Assembly: GCF_022539505.1 (NCBI RefSeq) | Contig: NC_061510.1 | Span: forward strand, 98,472,292 to 98,536,291 | Length of the DNA: 64,000 nucleotides | From: Lolium rigidum | Taxonomy: Eukaryota > Streptophyta > Magnoliopsida > Poales > Poaceae | Direction: 5' to 3' | Shown here: piece by piece, positions 33,051 through 44,900 of the stretch | Position numbering within the stretch: position 1 is the stretch's first letter | How the letters are laid out: every line of letters begins with the position of its first letter | Translations under genes and position numbers: made by a program | The notes under the pieces: model-generated | Databases searched by the model: none | The model's input: the letters and a program-made list of their open reading frames with translations, nothing else | What the model was told of the DNA's origin: nothing

Positions 33051-34654
33051 TGTTGGCGTGCAGTTGACACACGTCTGTTGGGAACCCAAAGAGGAAGGTG
33101 TGATGCGTACAGCAGCAAGTTTTCCCTCGTAAGAAACCAAGGTTATCGAACCGAGTAGGAGTCAAGGGTCACGTGAAGGTTGTTGGTGACGGAGTGTAGT
33201 GCGGCGCAACACCGGGGATTCCGGCGCCAACGTGGAACCTGCACAACACAATCAAAATACTTTGCCCCAACTTAACGAGTGAGGTTGTCAATCTCACCGG
33301 CTTGTCTGTAAACAAAGGATTAAACGTATGGTGTGGAAAATGATGTTTGTTTGCGAAGAACGATGAGAGAACGAGTTTGCAGTAGATTGTATTTCAGATG
33401 TAAAAGAATGGACCGGGGTCCACAGTTCACTAGTGGTGTCTCTCCAATAAGAATTAGCATGTTGGGTGAACAAATTACAGTTGAGCAATTGACAAATAGA
33501 GAGGGCATAACAATGCACATACATATCACGATGACTACTATGAGATTTAATCAGGGCATTACGATAAAGTACATAGACCGCTATCCAGCATGCATCTATG
33601 CCTAAAAATTCCACCTTCGGGTTAGCATCCGCACCCCTTCCAGTATCAAGTTGCAAACAACAGACAATTGCATTAAGTATGGTGCGTAATGTAATCAACA
33701 CAAATATCCTTAGACAAAGCATTGATGTTTTATCCCTAGTGGCAACAAGCACATCCACAACCTTAGAACTTTCATCACATCGTCCCAGCATTCAATGGAG
33801 GCATGAACCCACTATCGAGCATAAATACTCCCTCTTGGAGTTACAAGTATCAACTTGGCCAGAGCCTCTACTAGCAACGGAGAGCATGCAAGAACAAAAA
33901 CAACACATACATGATAGATTGATAATCAACTTGACATAGTATTTCATATTCATCGGATCCCAACAAACACAACATGTAGCATTACAAATAGATGATCTTG
34001 ATCATGATAGGCAGCTCACAAGATCTAACATGATAGCACAAGAGGAGAAGACAATCCTCTAGCTACTGCTATGGACCCATAGTTCAAGGATGAACAACTC
34101 ACACATCAGTCCGGAGGCGATCATGGTGATGTAGATTCCTCCGGGAGATGATTCCCCTCTCCGGCAGGGTGCTGGAGGCGATCTCCTGAATCCCCCGAGA
34201 TGGGATTGGCGGCGGCGGCGTATCTAGAACTTTTTCTGTATCGTGGCTCTCGGTAGTAGGGTTCTCGCGACGGGGAGTTTAAGTAGGCGGAAGGACAGAG
34301 TTGGAGGCGGCGCAGGGGCCCCACACCATAGGCCGGCGCGGGCCCCATGTTGGCCGCGCCGCCCTATGGTTACGGCCCCTCGTGGCCCCACTTCGTAAGC
34401 TCTTCGGTCTTCTGGAAGCTCTGTGGAAAAATAAGACCCTGGGCGTTGATTTCGTCCAATTCCGAGAATATTTCCTTTGTAGGATTTCTGAAACCAAAAA
34501 CAGCAAAAACAAGCAATCGGCGCTTCGGCATCTTGTCAATAGGTTAGTGCCGGAAAATGCATAATAATGATGTAAAGTGTGTATAAAACATGTGAGTATC
34601 ATCATAAAAGTAGCATCGAACATAAGAAATTATAGATACGTTTGAGACGTATCA
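33051..34654 (-). repeat. 5' LTR of the non-autonomous element
   Basis: 1604 bp. On the minus strand it begins TGATACGTCTCAAACG and ends CACGCCAACA. It belongs to the same LTR family as the solo LTR at 19531-21131. Confidence 0.88.
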
Positions 34655-36590
34655 GTAAGCCTTGTCAATTATGATTTATGAACTAATCCATCATATATGT
34701 GCCCTTGTGTTGTCTATGTGGGTTAGGTATCTTTACATGGGCATGCATCCAAAGTGAGATTTAATATAGCCCATGAGAGGATGACATCAAGTGGTGATTG
34801 TCATCAAGGTTGAGTTGGGCAAGTTCAAGTTGAGCATCTCAAGAGGATCATATGCTAGCTTGCTGTCCATTTGGTGATAATGGACACGTGAAGATGTGCA
34901 TCAATGGAGTTTTCCCATCATGGTGTATGGGGGAGCATTTGTGAGTCTTCACGAAGCAACAATGATCAAGTGATGCATTCTGTTTTGAGTGGAGCTTGAA
35001 GAGTTATCATCAAGATCAAGCGGGATGCGCAAGGGAAAGGTATGGCCTTGCTAGGTTTTCCTTTTACCGGTTTCAAGGTGGTTGTTGGGAGACCGGGTTA
35101 TAGGATACATAGCCGGACTATCAAGAGGGGCTTTCGGTTGGGTAACTTGATCACATAGTCTTAGGGAGCTCAACCCTTTGCATGCTTTGCATTCCATAAA
35201 TCTTGTTGCTTCTTGGTGTTTCTCTGTGTGAGGTTATTGAGCTTGTTTCTAGCTTTACAACAAGCCCAAGTTCATCGAAACGGAATTCACATGCATCTTC
35301 TATTGCGTTTTCATGGTTGGAGGTTTTACTGGTTTGATGTTTTTAATTTTTTATAGATAGGCAAAACCTTTTATATTATGTTTCTTACTCAATGGTTGGA
35401 CTATGATAGTTCTATGCATAATGTTGTAGGGCTCGTTGTCTTGATTCCAACGAGCCCAAGATCATCGAAATCGAAGTCCAGATGCAAAATTTATCGCTGT
35501 TTCGGTACACAACCCGGTCCACCGAGTGCTGTTACCGGGTAGGTCGGTAGCCAGCTCGGTACCACCGAGTGCTGCTACCGGGTGGCTCGATTCTGCCCCC
35601 AAACGGTCATATTTTGGAGGGGCTATAAAAGGGGCTTCTTCCCCATTGTTCTTAGGGTTCTTAGACACGTTTTTGCACCATTGTTGACCTTCTTGAGCTT
35701 GCTTCCTCTCCATTCCCTCCTATGATTCTTGCATAGTCTTGGGGGATTTGAAAGAGGAGATCTAGATCTACAACCTCATCCAATCCATTCCTCCTCTAAG
35801 TGAGGGTATCTCTTGGGATCTAGATATTGGAGTCATTTGTTGATTTTCTCCATTGTTCTTCCTCTCTAATCTCATCCTAGCATTTGTTGCTTTGGTGGGA
35901 TTTGAGTGTCAAGGATTTGAACACCTCTAGTGTTCTTGCTTTGCATCATTGCATAGTATTGAGCTCTCCACCACAATTTGTTCGAGTGAGAGATCGTGAG
36001 CTTGTTACTCTTGGAGGGAGACCTCCTAGTTGGCTTGGCGGTTTGGTGCTCCGGTGATCTCTTCAAAGAAGATTGTGAAGAGGCCCGAACTTCTCCTTCG
36101 TGGAGCTTGTGAAGTGGTTTTGGAGCTTTCCATCTCCGGAGTGGAGGAAAAGCTAACCATAAGGAAAGGGCCATTATCCTTCGTGGGTTTGGCTCGGAGA
36201 AGAAGGTGAGCCTTCGTGGCGTTGGGGAATCCTTCGTGGGACCTCCACCTCTCCAAACGTGACGCACATTCTTACAAAGGAAGGGAACACGTGAATACAT
36301 CTTCGTCTCCGCGTGCCTCGGTTATTTCTATACCCGAGCTTACTTTTCTTGTGATAGCCATCGAGCTTGAAGTATCTATTATATCTTGCTATCACTTGTT
36401 GCTCATATATATATCTTGTGCCTATCTTGCTTAGCTCTAGTTGTTGTTATTGCACTTAGTTGAGCCTAGCATATTTAGGATTTGTGCTTGTAGAATAAAC
36501 ATAGTTTAATTCCGCATTCTTACAAGCCAAGTCCGTAAGAGTTTTTAAACGCCTATTCACCCCCCCTCTAGGCGACATCTCGTCCTTTCA
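34655..36590 (+). repeat. Probable LTR-type DNA of another retrotransposon, unassigned
   Basis: No supported coding frame. The end (about 36550-36590) reads CCTATTCACCCCCCCTCTAGGCGAC and stops at CCTTTCA, a form typical for the 3' end of LTRs of several grass retrotransposons, although no primer site follows. Inside are two short tandem-like duplications. One is around CACCGAGTGCTG-TACCGGGT (35519-35540 and 35564-35585). The other is around AAGCCCAAG-TCATCGAAA (about 35270-35285 and 35452-35470). The start is unclear, since the element to the left may have inserted into it. Confidence 0.4.
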
Positions 36591-37545
36591 CACGGTCACT
36601 CCAAAACACATTAGCATAATTGTAGCAAGGATAAAGTTTAATTCCTTTATTTATCTGCTGACCGGGAGAACGCATAATCTAAAAAACTTCCAATCCCTGT
36701 GTGTATGTATCTGTGTGCCTAAACGTATACATCCATGACTTGTCCATCTATGAGCATCTAAAGATCGAGACAAATTAAAAGTAAAGACCTAGAGCAGTGG
36801 CTATATAGGGGTAGGGAACAACGGTGTACATACCTAAGTATCGACACATAGGTGGTGGAGAACGGAGATGTCCCCCCTCCCCCCGTGTCGATGTGGAGGC
36901 AGCGAAGGACGCGGTGGAGAACAGCATGCCCCCCCGGTGTCGGCGGCAGAGCAGGGGAAGCAACAACTAGGGTTTTGTTTGTGGAAACTGGAAAGACCGG
37001 GGAACAAGCGAGCGGTGGGATACGTGTTTGGACAAAGTTTAGATGTTGCGCACGCAACATTCCAAGCTCTCGTGTTACTGACATGTGGCCCAAAAAGCTG
37101 ACAACAACAAATTTTGGTGTCGCGTCAATACCTCTATCCACACAAATTTTCTTATTGCTTCGGGGATGTATAGATGTCGGTAGCAGGGTCGATGCAGAGC
37201 CGAGCGGCAGAGCATCGAGAGGACTGCTGGTGTGCAGCTATGCTAGACTTGCGACGAAGTGATGGACCAGCGTACAAGACGTGGTGGTGATGCCACGCGT
37301 CTAACAAATGGTGTTGGAGCTTGAGGTTCTGGAGCTCGAATTGGCTTGGAGGGGCGGCGCCGCGGGGGGGAGCTCCATGGCGACCGACGGCGGCAAGACT
37401 GGCGCACGCTGAAATTTCATGGACTAGTTGAACTCGCGCATATCTAGATTTGTTTTGGGCATGCCAAAACGCTATTTTAGTGCACCTATTTGGTATCTAC
37501 ATGAGCATGCATCTGTTGCAGATGCTTTAATATCTTTTGAAATGA
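36591..37545. other. Unassigned stretch, no gene seen
   Basis: About 950 bp with a GC-rich middle (36850-37400). Frames on both strands are Arg/Gly/Pro-rich and lack recognisable domains. No terminal repeats found. Confidence 0.5.
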
Positions 37546-37661
37546 AGTAGTACCGCTGTTAATAAAACAATGTCTTAAATTTTATATCTAGACCCGATTT
37601 AGTATGTAAATACATCTAAATTCTAATAAAGTTAAATCGTATTTTTAGGGACGAAGGGAGT
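37546..37661. mobile_element. Degraded Stowaway-like MITE
   Basis: The right end GGGACGAAGGGAG followed by TA resembles a Stowaway terminus and the inside is AT-rich. The left end (near AGTAGTACCG) is poorly preserved. Confidence 0.3.
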
Positions 37662-38049
37662 AGATCTTAAAATAAAAGGTGATCATGTGTTACGGGAAGT
37701 AACTCCGTGCGACGGCATGGTGTCAGCCATCATTCCATACTCTTGATCGAGAAGACGGGTCTAACAAGAACGGTGGGCCTGAAACCAACCGACCACGAAC
37801 ATACCAAACATGCGGTGGAACATAGACCAAACAAAAACGTCCACGCCACGCGCTGCGTTAGCTGCCGACACTTGGAGCAGCCACAGGCGAAAGCACCTGA
37901 GCTTAGTATTCTTTAGAGATAGTGAGATGCAACCAACACCCATACGCATGCAGACAATTTTCTCCACATTCACGAATTCAAAATGATCTTTCTCTTAAAC
38001 AGTTAATCTAATTGACAAACCGTTTTCACATTTGAGTGCATATCGAAGA

Positions 38050-38260
38050 GGGTTTTAAAACAAGATCTCATCTTAATATGTTTTGATGATGTTTTTTCAC
38101 ACGTTAGTTGCCAGGTAAAATTACTATAGTTGCCAGGTTAACCTCGTAAATTTTGACCTGGTAACCAACTTTGGCTAAGCTGGTAACAAAGTGACTCTAA
38201 CATGGCAACTAGGATCGAATTTTTTATCAAAATATATTAACATGAGATCTAGTTTTAAAG
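38050..38260. repeat. Short inverted-repeat element, unclassified
   Basis: AAGATCTCATCTTAATATGTTTT (about 38060-38082) has an imperfect inverted partner AAAATATATTAACATGAGATCT (about 38229-38250). Between them TTGCCAGGT occurs in direct copies. Probably a MITE-like remnant. True ends were not determined. Confidence 0.35.
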
Positions 38261-38636
38261 ATATCGTCGCGAAAAAGCTCATAAAAAGGGATCTAATTTT
38301 TGACTTATGGTTCAAAAGAGAAAACATTTTAAAGTATAAAAAGAAAATGAATCATACGAGTACGTGGCAATGGGCTACATGCATGCGTTGACAGTATGTT
38401 GTATAAATGCGGTTTCTATATTACATCCGTGTTTACTAGATTAAATTCATACCCATAAAATACTAATCCAGGGCACGTATCGTAGATATCACATTCAATA
38501 TGTAAACAACTAGTTGATACATATGGTTAGCAACTCAAAACCTGATAAAACAATTAAACGATTCTACAAAAAATGTGTAACAATCTACAAATTGAGCATA
38601 CAAAGTTTGTAGTATTTGTTTATTTCGCCTCCCTCA

Positions 38637-38840
38637 GACTGCTCATAGTGGAAGTAATATAGCTAGTAATATCACATATCTCAAAGCATTTTGGTAACAT
38701 GACATGCTAATAAATGAAGAAAGAAAGTGAGATGGTAAAGCTATGTTAACATAACATCACACGCCTCAAACAAGATAAATCTACAACATAATAAATGATA
38801 CAATATGATACTACATATAAATTACTACCCATGAAGATAC
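38637..38840. mobile_element. MITE remnant in the promoter region of the aminopeptidase gene
   Basis: The sequence from CTGCTCATAGTGGAAGTAA through AATAAATGAAGAAAGAAAGTGAGATGG to ACAACATAATAAATGA resembles a very common MITE of wheat-group genomes. The right terminal repeat is not seen. It ends about 65 bp before the start codon at 38907. Confidence 0.5.
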
Positions 38841-38906
38841 CTAGCAACCTCATATTTACTTTCCCAGACCCTCATTCTTTTGCCTCGCGCTAAACCCAGC
38901 TCGACG

Positions 38907-41900
38907 ATGCACCCACGCAGAGCGCGAATCTCAAGGTATTTTCCGGCCCGCCGGCCGGGGACGGGCGGCTCGGTGGCCCAGTTCCGCGGCCAGGCGCGGC
39001 TACCCCGCTTCGCCGCGCCGCGCCGTTACGAGCTCCGCCTCCGCCCCGACCTCGTCGCCTGCACCTTCTCCGGCTCGGTGGCCATCACCGTCGCCGTCTC
39101 CGCGCCCACCCGCTTCCTCGTGCTCAACGCCGCCGACCTCTCCGTTGACCGCGCCTCCATCCACTTCCAGGTAAAGGGAAGAATTGAAGATGAGCTTCCC
39201 CTCTTAATCCATAGCGCCACATACAACCTCATCATCCCTGCCTGGTGCCACCGCGCCCAACTCTCGCAGGTTCTGGCGCCCGAGGAGGTGGTCTTCTTCA
39301 AGGATGACGGTATACTGGTGCTCGGGTTTGCGAAGCAGTTGCCGCTTGGCGAGGGCGTGCTCAAGATGGACTTCAACGGGACTCTCAACAACCAGATGAG
39401 AGGCTTCTACAGGAGGTATGCCTGCCTGACTTAGGATCTAATTGAGCAATTTGTGCACAGCTAGGGTTGGCATGATTTCCTTTCCTGCTATTTATTATTC
39501 CATTTGATTGCAGCAAGTACCAGCATAAGGGGAAGGAGAGGAACATGGCGGTGACACAGTTTGAGTCTGTAGATGCGCGGCGGTGCTTCCCCTGCTGGGA
39601 CGAGCCTGCATTCAAGGTAATTACCGATAGCACTGCGGAGATTTTTGCCACCTGGCTTGTTTGATCTACTCCCTCCTATCCAAATTAATTGTCACAGATT
39701 TAGGCGAAATGTTGTCTAAATCTGTCTAGGTTGGTTGAACTTGCGACAACTAATTTGGATCAGAGGTACTCTCCCTCGGTAGTCGGTACCATATTACTTG
39801 TGCAGAATTAGTACAACTTGGGTCAGAGAGAATAGTACTATTTTGGTACTGCTAAATGACATTTTTAGTCTGCTCGTGTGTTGACTATGTCTATGTGTAC
39901 ATATGTCAATCATATTCTTCTTAGTCAACACATGACTTTATGTTCCGCCCAGAAATGAGAAATGTGTACGTGGACCATGTGTAAGGGCAGATATATATTT
40001 TCTAACACTTTGTATTACTATTTATTTTCTCCAGGCAAAGTTTAAGCTAACACTTGAAGTTCCGTCTGAGCTTGTAGCACTGTCCAACATGCCTGTAGCT
40101 ACCACGACAGTTGCTGGTCCTATAAAGACTGTCCGTTACGAGGAATCGCCACTTATGTCAACTTATTTAGTGGCCATAGTAGTTGGTTTGTTTGAGTATG
40201 TAGAGGGTGTGACATCACAAGGTATCATCTCTGTTTCTCTCATTACTTTGACATTGTCCATTCAAATAGTTGAATGAGTCGTTTCATTTCGTTTGTATGT
40301 TTAATGTTATTCAGGCACGAGAGTTCGTGTGTACACTCAAGTTGGTAAGAGTAGTCAAGGGAGGTTTGCACTAGATGTTGGAGTGAAGTCGTTGGATCTC
40401 TATAAAGAGTAAGAATGCAATCTAGCCTTGCTTCCACACTTTGGTTTCTAACAAAGATACATGATTTGTGTTAATGAAATAGTCTGCCTTTAAAGCCGGG
40501 CACTATGCCTTTTATCTAAAAAAAGTGAAATAGTCTGCCAAGCCATGGTAGTTTCTGAAACAGTATCATTAAGAAAAAATTCATTTCCTCCATTTCTCAG
40601 TTACTTTGACACTCCTTATCCACTTCCCAAGTTGGATATGGTTGCTATCCCTGATTTTTCTGCTGGAGCGATGGAGAACTATGGATTGGTCACATTCCAG
40701 GAACTAGCTTTGCTTTTTGATGAGAAGTCGTCATCAGCCTCCAGCAAACAGAAGGTAACTATCATTGCTCAGAAACTTATTTAATTATATATGTTCATCT
40801 TTTGCTGTTCACTACTTAACTGTGCGCTTTTTACATACATAAATCGGTATCACAATAAAACTACACTATCTTATGATCATCTATAATTCCTTTGCTATAC
40901 CTATATTTTTTAAGTAACCTTTTTATCTGTATATATCCTTTCGTTTATTTATATCAGCATGTATTGTTCTAGGTTGCCATTATTGTGGCACATGAATTGG
41001 CTCATCAATGGTTCGGCAATCTTGTAACCATGGAATGGTGGACTCACTTGTGGTTAAATGAGGGATTTGCTACATGGGTAAAGCAAATAAATTACTCCCT
41101 ATCTGAAAATGATTTACCAGGTTTACCAGCATATGCTGAATGAATAGGCTTTCTGTTTTCACAGGTGAGCCATCTAGCAGTAGATTCCATTTTTCCGCAA
41201 TGGAATATCTGGACTCAGTTTCTTGATAACACAACCGGTGCTCTAAGATTGGATTCATTAGAAGAGTCTCATCCTATTGAGGTAATCTCATTTTTTACTT
41301 CGTAGCCTGGTCTGGTGGTTGGATAAGTTGTGCACTACTTCCTCAAAACACAATAGATGGCATGCACTATATTGTGGTAGAACTACAAGAACCTATTTGA
41401 AATCGTAAATTTTGACTATGGCGAGTTTAATTGATGATTTTGTTGTTGTTATGGACACATTATCATGCTTAACTCGTAAAGTGTCTACGGAATATTGAAA
41501 TTGATGCTTAAATCTTTCTAGTCTGAAATATTACTTCGAAGATTAACTTCAGTAGATGCATCAACACATATTCAGCTTGTGGCTTTAACATTTTTGACTT
41601 CTCATGCTGACCTGTGATTCATTTTACACTTTTGACTATTCGTTTACTGGATCCTCAGGTTGAAATAAACCAAGCCAGTGAAGTTAATGAGATTTTTGAT
41701 GCTATTAGCTATGACAAGGGTGCTTCTCTTATCCGGATGCTACAAGGTTACCTTGGCGCAGATCGTTTTCAGGTCTAGTACCGCCTCTGCCTAAACTCTA
41801 TGAGAGTTATTTTCTTAGTCATGTTGCTTAACAGTGGACCGGATCTGTCTCAAGCTGATCTATTGTTCTTCGTGGAAACAGTGATACTTAATGTTGATGG

Positions 41901-44900
41901 CATTTCCCCTTCTTCATCTGACGGATACACTAGATGTCTCCATGGCTTATCCAATAGATTAAATCTTTGTATGTTCTTCAGTATTGAATCGTACTAGTTC
42001 TAGTTCGTGCATAAGTTTTTGTAAACAGTTTTTTAGGGATACTGTTGTTTTTGAAACATGTTGAGAAAAGTAGCCATTTCTTCCTAAATTGTCCTGTACT
42101 TGTTTTCATGCAAACACTATATAGGTCCATTTATACTTCACTGGTCACATGGGTAAAGGTGGATGGTTTGGTAAGTGAGCATATAGAGACAACATGCAAC
42201 TTTTATCTTTAGAGGTCATATTTGAGATGTGGCGGTCATCTTATGTTTGTTGTAGTATACATCACACCCATAGAGAAAACAAATGGATGGAGTTAACTTT
42301 AGCTATCTTTGACCCCTTCGTTGATTATATTATGAATCTATCAAATTCGCATTGACATATATGCTGGAACTCAATTTTTAATCAATTGCTTTATTTATTG
42401 AGACAGATTGCTGCAGTCTCCTATCTATCTTGTTTTCCCTTGATATTGTTTAACTCCAGAAAGTTATCCTAGTGTATTACACTAAAGTTATGAACCTATT
42501 TTATCAGAAAGCACTGGCTTCATATATGAAGAAATATGCATACTCAAATGCTAAAACCGAGGACTTATGGGCTGTAATTGAAAAGGAAACTGGTGAACCT
42601 GTCAAGGATTTGATGTCTACATGGACGAAGCAAAAAGGGTACCCTGTCATTAATGCAAAACTTAAAGGGAATGACATGGAACTTGATCAGGTAATAAGTT
42701 ATCTTAAATAACTATCCTTCATATTTATTATGAATTTATCGTCAAGAGAACGACTAAGTACACGTTTGTTTTGTTTAAATTTCCTTTTTATTGTTTGGTT
42801 AAGGTAGAGTCGTGCTGCCTGGAGTTGCTTCTTTAATAACTCATCTACTCACTAGTAATGATAAAGCTTGACCAAACCTTTTTTTTTTCTTACCAGTTTT
42901 TGAACATATATAACTGACTGTTATAGTTGCTCCTCTCAGAAGAAGGTACCTAAAGGTGGACATAATCGAAAATGCTATAGTGCCCCTTATGCAGGGGCAG
43001 ATCCATAAATTACTAATGCCCAGCGTTGGTTCTGCTCAGCCTAACTTACTCTACATTAAATTCTTGTAGTCTTGGCTTTTTTCTGTTTTTCTATAGATTA
43101 TAAAGACGGTTTCAGGCGTTGGTGTCTGTGCCTGCCCGTATGACCATTAATCCGTCCCTCGACATATTAATTTATCTACGCAGCAACCCCAATATCTGAG
43201 CAAATATTATGGGGTTCAACGTGGGCGTGAACAGTATCAGGAACAAATTTGTTGAATCTCGTAGAAGAACTTGTCGATCTGAGGGTTTTCTTTGGAACCT
43301 TCGGTTCTCTATTCCATCTCTTGCTACAGATACTACTACTTATACAAATGGGCCTCATGGGCCAGGATCTAACACACAGAGCCCCCTTCAAGATGGGGGA
43401 TAAATATCAATCATCCCCATCTTGTCACATGCTGACAAATAATCGTTGGGAATTTGCTGATACCCGTTATATAGTATTTTTCTTTACGAATTTGCTGATT
43501 CCTTTTTGTTGCAGGCCAAGTTTTTATTAGATGGATCATCTAGCCCTGGCATGTGGATTGTCCCTATAACTTCAGGCTGTGGTGTATATGAAACACCGAA
43601 GAAGTTCTTATTCAAACTTAAACATGATAAGCTGGTCATTGCTTCACAATGTGCTGACCGCAAGAAGGGCGGAAACTTTTGGACTAAGTTGAATATAAAT
43701 GGAACAGGATTTTACAGAGTTAAATATGATGAGGAACTTGCAGCTGCACTTCAAAATGCGTTGGAGACGAATAAGCTCTCAGTAATGGATAAAATTGGTA
43801 CACACAATATGTGGCATGTTGAGTTTGCTTGCAATATTTTGGTGGTGGGTGTTATAACATTAATATTGCAGGCATTGTTGATGACTCACATGCCCTTTGT
43901 ATGGCCCGCCAGCAAACATTGGCTTCATTGCTACGTTTACTCTACTGTTATCGTTGGGAAGCAGATTTTAGTGTTCTTTCACACATCAACTCGGTATATA
44001 ACTCTTGTTGGTCCAGTTGATTCCATCAGTTCCATTTTTCTTGAAGATAAATCACCTATATCTTTTTTTTTTTTTTTTTTGCTTTTGCTTCGCAGGTGAC
44101 TACAAGTATTGCTAAAATAGCACTTGACGCTACTCCTGGCTTAGCCAGTGACATCAAACAACTTTTGATCAAGATTCTTTTTTCACCTGCAGAGTATGCT
44201 CAATCATGTCATATTTAAGTGCTTATGAGTCTCTTGATGTGTTACATTACAAGATAGCATCTGTCCAGTAATTTTTTCAAAAATGAAGAGAAAACATAAA
44301 TAAAATAATTCTCTTCTAGCTCAAGTTTCTTGAACGTATCTTCTATGTGGCAATGCATGCACAATCATATGATTCTTTATGTATTATTACTATATGTTTC
44401 CATAAATTTGTGTGTTTCTTCTTTCTGACTATATGACAAGTGTCTTTGTGCTCTAATCTTTAAGAAAGTTAGGCTGGGATCCCAAGAATGGTGAGAGCCA
44501 CGTGGATGTAATGCTTAGACCACTTCTCTTGATTGCACTTGTCCAACTTGGACATGGTAAGACCATTAACGAAGGAGTTAGGCGCTTTAACATCTTCATA
44601 CATGACCACAACACTTCTCTTCTTTCTCCGGATACTAGAAAGGTCCCACCTTTTGCTATTACTTTGCATGGTGCTCCTATGATTACTGCTTCCATTTCCA
44701 ACTTCCGTTATTCTGCAGGCTGCATACCTTGCTGTCATGCAGAATGTTAGTAGCTCAAACAGATCAGGCTATGATGCTCTTCGAAAAGTCTACAGTGAGT
44801 CAGCTGAGGGGGAAGAAAGGTTTACTGTGTTAGGTGTGTAGGCCTTCAGCTATGTGATACTAACAGAGGTTAATGTTTTTGGTTGGTCTGAAAGCACTTC

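Larger units (their letters stand above)
29102..34654 (-). mobile_element. Non-autonomous Athila-related LTR retrotransposon
   Basis: On the minus strand: 5' LTR 34654-33051, primer site, one 213-codon frame (32790-32149), about 2.6 kb of non-coding DNA, polypurine tract, and a partial 3' LTR 29537-29102 cut by the gap. It has no protease, RT or integrase. The primer site and 3' non-coding motifs are shared with the Athila element at 8592-19080, so that family or a close one may have supplied enzymes in trans. The visible LTR parts differ at roughly 4 % of positions by eye, making it older than the complete Athila copy. Confidence 0.82.

Noticed and set aside
36852..37262. Plus-strand frame of 136 codons near 37 kb
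   Set aside because: Low-complexity composition, no domain and no splice context.
38907..39434. First exon reading through to 39434 as a single-exon protein
   Set aside because: Family alignment demands splicing at 39170/39270 and 39415/39514. The read-through tail after 39415 is not conserved.
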